This document shows positions 5,767 to 7,800 of a stretch of 7,800 bases of DNA, in pieces. The stretch's first letter is position 1, and every line of letters begins with the position of its first letter. The position numbers were made by a program, and so were the translations under genes. Source of the DNA: Tardiphaga sp. (GTDB taxonomy: Bacteria > Pseudomonadota > Alphaproteobacteria > Rhizobiales > Xanthobacteraceae); the NCBI GenBank assembly GCA_014377915.1, contig JACMOT010000263.1, forward strand, positions 1 through 7,800, given 5' to 3'. The notes beneath the pieces were generated by a model, which saw only the letters and a program-made list of their open reading frames with translations, had not been told where the DNA came from and did no database searches.

Positions 5767-6759
5767 ATGACCAACAGCGTCTCCCGGAGAACTTTCTGCA
5801 GCACTCTCGCCATGGCGACGGTGGGCCTTGCCACCCCGCTTCGGGCGCAGGGACCGGGCGATTTGCCAAAGGGCCTCATCACATTGGTGGTGCCGTTCGC
5901 GGCCGGCGGCGCCACCGATGTGGTCAGCCGGCTGGTGGCCCGGAAACTCTCCGAACAGATCGGCCAATCCATCGTGATCGAGAACGTCACCGGTGCCGGC
6001 GGCGTGGTCGGGGCTGCCCGGGTCGCCCGCGCCGCGCCGGATGGCACCAGCCTCCTGATGGGGACCATCTCGACGCACACCATCAATCCCTTGATGGCCC
6101 GGCAACCGCCCTATGATCCGGTCAAGGATTTCACGCCGATCTCGATGGTCGCCATTGTGCCGAACGTGCTGCTGGTGTCAGCGCAGGTGAAGGCGAAAAA
6201 TGTCGGCGAGCTGATTGCGCTGATCCGCGCCGAGCCCGGCAAGTTCAGCTATGGATCGTCGGGTGTCGGCACGCCGCCCAATCTGTCCGGCGAACTGTTC
6301 AAGGTTCAGGCCAAGGTGCAGATGGAGCACATTCCCTATCGCGGCGGCGCGCCGGCGATGAACGACCTGATCGGCGGCCAGATCCCCATCCTGTTCGATG
6401 TCCTCAGCGGCGCCGCGCCCTTCATCAAATCGGGAGCGGCACGCGCCATCGGGGTCACGACGAAAACCCGTTCGCCGTCGTTTCCCGATCTCCCGACCAT
6501 CGCCGAACAGGGGCTTCCGGACTTCGAGACCTATACCTGGAACGCGGTGTTCGGGCCGCCCGGCCTGCCACCCGACATGGCGGAACGGCTCAGCACGGAA
6601 TTGCGCAAGGCGGTCGCCGACCCGGAGATCCAGCGACGGCTGCGCGATCTCAGCGCCGACCCGGTGCAATCGACACCGCGGCAGCTCGCCGCGCAACTCC
6701 AGCAGGAACTTGGGAAATGGCAGCCGATCATCGAGGCCGCCGGTTTGAAATTGCAATAG
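5767..6759 (+). CDS. Tripartite tricarboxylate transporter (TTT) substrate-binding protein, TctC/Bug family
   Basis: This 330-residue periplasmic binding protein has the normal Bug/TctC length. The signal peptide has a good twin-arginine motif, VSRRTFCSTL (5-14), and cleavage at LRA|Q (27/28). Family hallmarks appear in order: ITLVVPFAAGGATDVVSRLV (38-57), VIENVTGAGGVVGAARVARA (70-89), YGSSGVGTPPNLSGELFK (162-179), MEHIPYRGGAPAMNDLIGGQ (186-205) and SFPDLPTIAEQGLPDFE (238-254). These proteins deliver carboxylates to a TctA/TctB membrane pair, which is absent here. ATG 5767 is chosen because GAGG (5757-5760) lies 6 nt before it and it begins a clean signal peptide. The gene follows the ABC-type binding protein by 49 bp. 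The sulfolactate importer SlcHFG of Roseovarius is a tripartite system, so a sulfonate ligand is conceivable, but Bug ligands cannot be assigned by eye and rhizobia carry many copies. Confidence 0.93.
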   Translation: MTNSVSRRTFCSTLAMATVGLATPLRAQGPGDLPKGLITLVVPFAAGGATDVVSRLVARKLSEQIGQSIVIENVTGAGGVVGAARVARAAPDGTSLLMGTISTHTINPLMARQPPYDPVKDFTPISMVAIVPNVLLVSAQVKAKNVGELIALIRAEPGKFSYGSSGVGTPPNLSGELFKVQAKVQMEHIPYRGGAPAMNDLIGGQIPILFDVLSGAAPFIKSGAARAIGVTTKTRSPSFPDLPTIAEQGLPDFETYTWNAVFGPPGLPPDMAERLSTELRKAVADPEIQRRLRDLSADPVQSTPRQLAAQLQQELGKWQPIIEAAGLKLQ

Positions 6760-6821
6760 CAGCGTCCGCGGTGGCCCGTCTGCATGGTTGACCACTGTGA
6801 CGGTAGCAAGGCCCCCTTCCC

Positions 6822-7685
6822 TTACACCGCCGTCATGTGCCTTGCGACGCAGACCCCGAGCACGTCATCCATGCTCCTGTCCCACCAGCCATGGGAGAAG
6901 ATTTCGATTTCCGAATAGCCGGCAAAACCCTGCGCCTCGACGGCGGCGCGTATCGCCTTGATGTCGATGACGCCGTCGCCCATCATGCCACGATCGTTGA
7001 GGATATCCGTCGTCGGCACCAGCCAGTCGCAGACGTGGAAGGCCATCATGCGATCCTTGCCGGTGCGGGCGATCTGCGACATCAGCTCCGGGTCCCACCA
7101 GATGTGATAGACATCGAGCGCGACGCCGAGCATGCCGGTGCGGTTGGGATCAAGGCGATCACAAATGTCGAGGGCCTGCTCCGTCGTGTTCACGCAAGCG
7201 CGATCGGCCGCGTAGGCCGGGTGCAGCGGCTCGATCGCCAGCGGCATGCTGGCCTGCCGCGCATATTCCAGCAATTCACTGATGCCGTCATCGACCTGCG
7301 CGCGGGCATTGACGATGTTCCTGGAGGGCGCGCTGCCCGGCCGCGAATATTGCGGCAGGCCGCCGACCACCAGCACGACGCACGGCGCGCCCAGCGCCAC
7401 CGCCTCGTCGACGCAGCGCCGATTGTCGTCGCGGATCTCGGCATGCCGCGAGGCATCGCCGACGAACATGCCGCCGCGGCAATAGCCGGACAGTTCGAGA
7501 TCGTTGTCGCGCACCGCCTTCACGGCATTGTCGAGCCCGACGGCCGCGACCTGGTCGCGCCACGGGCTGACAGCGCGGATGCCGTGCTTTGCGCAAGCCT
7601 GCGCGATCGCGATGAAGTCACCCTGCTTGCGCACGGTTGCCGTGTTCAGCGACAGCCAGCGATGGTCTTGAGAAAAATCCCGCAT
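6822..7685 (-). CDS. Sugar phosphate isomerase/epimerase family protein (xylose-isomerase-like TIM barrel)
   Basis: This 287-residue protein belongs to the AP-endonuclease-2/xylose-isomerase-like TIM-barrel superfamily (IolE/hydroxypyruvate-isomerase relatives). Candidate metal ligands sit at the barrel strand ends: E152 in LAIEPLHP, D191 and H194 in GVALDVYHIWWD, H217 in MAFHVCDW and E259 or E261 in YSEIEIF. GDGVIDIK (237-243) is the usual turn before the last helices. Members isomerise or epimerise keto-sugars and small hydroxy-oxo acids; this substrate is unknown. ATG 7685 is chosen over the in-frame TTG at 7697 because it lies one base after the stop of the upstream gene (TGAGATG) and 6 nt after a GAAG ribosome-binding site. 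It converges on the TctC gene with 62 bp between; no terminator-like hairpin with a T tract is seen there. Confidence 0.85.
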   Translation of the reverse strand: MRDFSQDHRWLSLNTATVRKQGDFIAIAQACAKHGIRAVSPWRDQVAAVGLDNAVKAVRDNDLELSGYCRGGMFVGDASRHAEIRDDNRRCVDEAVALGAPCVVLVVGGLPQYSRPGSAPSRNIVNARAQVDDGISELLEYARQASMPLAIEPLHPAYAADRACVNTTEQALDICDRLDPNRTGMLGVALDVYHIWWDPELMSQIARTGKDRMMAFHVCDWLVPTTDILNDRGMMGDGVIDIKAIRAAVEAQGFAGYSEIEIFSHGWWDRSMDDVLGVCVARHMTAV

Positions 7686-7686
7686 C

Positions 7687-7800
7687 TCAGACTTCAATCC
7701 CGCGCGTGGCCAGAACGGCCTTCATGCGCTGCGTGGCCTGTTCCGGATTCGACAGCAGCCCCGCCTGATCCGCGAGACGGAACAGTTCCGCGAGATGCAG
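7687..7800 (-). CDS. C-terminal end of an unidentified protein, partial
   Basis: An open minus-strand frame enters from the right edge and ends with TGA at 7689-7687, giving 37 visible residues (LHLAELFRLADQAGLL, then SNPEQATQRMKAVLATRGIEV). It looks like a helical C-terminal tail. The family cannot be recognised from this fragment. Its stop is one base from the ATG of the TIM-barrel gene, so the two are tightly coupled in one operon and probably act in the same pathway. Confidence 0.6.
   Translation of the reverse strand: MHLAELFRLADQAGLLSNPEQATQRMKAVLATRGIEV

Noticed and set aside
1758..6086. A very long open minus-strand frame of about 1440 codons running antisense to four genes.
   Set aside because: It matches no recognisable protein, has the His/Arg/Gly/Ala-rich composition of a high-GC antisense frame, crosses two intergenic gaps, and opposes four genes with clear family motifs. 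The absence of stops is explained by codon bias.
6760..6821. Possible bidirectional terminator between the converging TctC and TIM-barrel genes.
   Set aside because: Only a 4-bp dyad (TGGT-TG-ACCA, 6785-6794) and no T tract were found; too weak to call.
7686..7697. TTG start adding four residues to the TIM-barrel protein.
   Set aside because: ATG 7685 has better ribosome-binding spacing and stop/start coupling to the upstream gene.
1..7800. CRISPR array, tRNA/rRNA, insertion sequence or phage genes.
   Set aside because: No regularly spaced repeats, tRNA-like cloverleaf, transposase frame, terminal inverted repeats with target duplications, or phage proteins were seen on either strand.

Overview
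The window looks like accessory catabolic DNA from a high-GC alphaproteobacterium, probably of the Bradyrhizobium/Rhodopseudomonas type. This rests on strong G/C bias at third codon positions, abundant ATC/GCC/CTG codons, and the gene mix (LysR regulator, TctC-family binding protein, HAAT-type binding protein, split ThDP decarboxylase). The taxon is an inference; no RNA gene or other marker is present.

Layout, left to right. (1) Bases 1-715 (+) hold the end of one operon: the C-terminus of an alpha subunit and a complete beta subunit of a split ThDP-dependent 2-oxoacid decarboxylase of the sulfopyruvate/phosphonopyruvate decarboxylase type (ComD/ComE-like), coupled by a TGATG overlap. (2) Bases 708-1664 (-) encode a LysR-type regulator whose 3' end overlaps the decarboxylase by 8 bp. 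(3) A 189-bp divergent control region (1665-1853) carries several inverted repeats. (4) Bases 1854-4286 (+) encode an FAD-linked D-2-hydroxyacid dehydrogenase and a beta-hydroxyacid dehydrogenase that resembles sulfolactaldehyde reductase (YihU); a stem-loop lies between them. (5) A 204-bp gap (4287-4490) holds a tandem repeat, a long inverted repeat, and a promoter-like element resembling the one upstream of the FAD dehydrogenase. (6) Bases 4491-6759 (+) encode two exported solute-binding proteins of unrelated families, a branched-chain-amino-acid-type ABC binding protein and a TctC/Bug protein, both with twin-arginine-like signal peptides and neither with membrane partners in view. (7) Bases 6822-7800 (-) hold a xylose-isomerase-like TIM-barrel protein and the C-terminus of the gene upstream of it.

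Reading as a system: the enzymes could act in series on a three-carbon hydroxy acid or diol carrying a terminal acid group. The beta-hydroxyacid dehydrogenase keeps the Arg and Asn that bind sulfonate in YihU. The FAD enzyme would turn a 2-hydroxyacid into a 2-oxoacid, and the ComDE-like enzyme would decarboxylate it. This matches the logic of 2,3-dihydroxypropanesulfonate (DHPS)/sulfolactate catabolism, in which Roseovarius uses a tripartite transporter, a sulfolactate dehydrogenase and ComDE. The assignment is a hypothesis: sulfolactaldehyde dehydrogenase, sulfoacetaldehyde acetyltransferase (Xsc) and a sulfite/sulfate exporter are not in the window. The LysR protein is the obvious candidate regulator.
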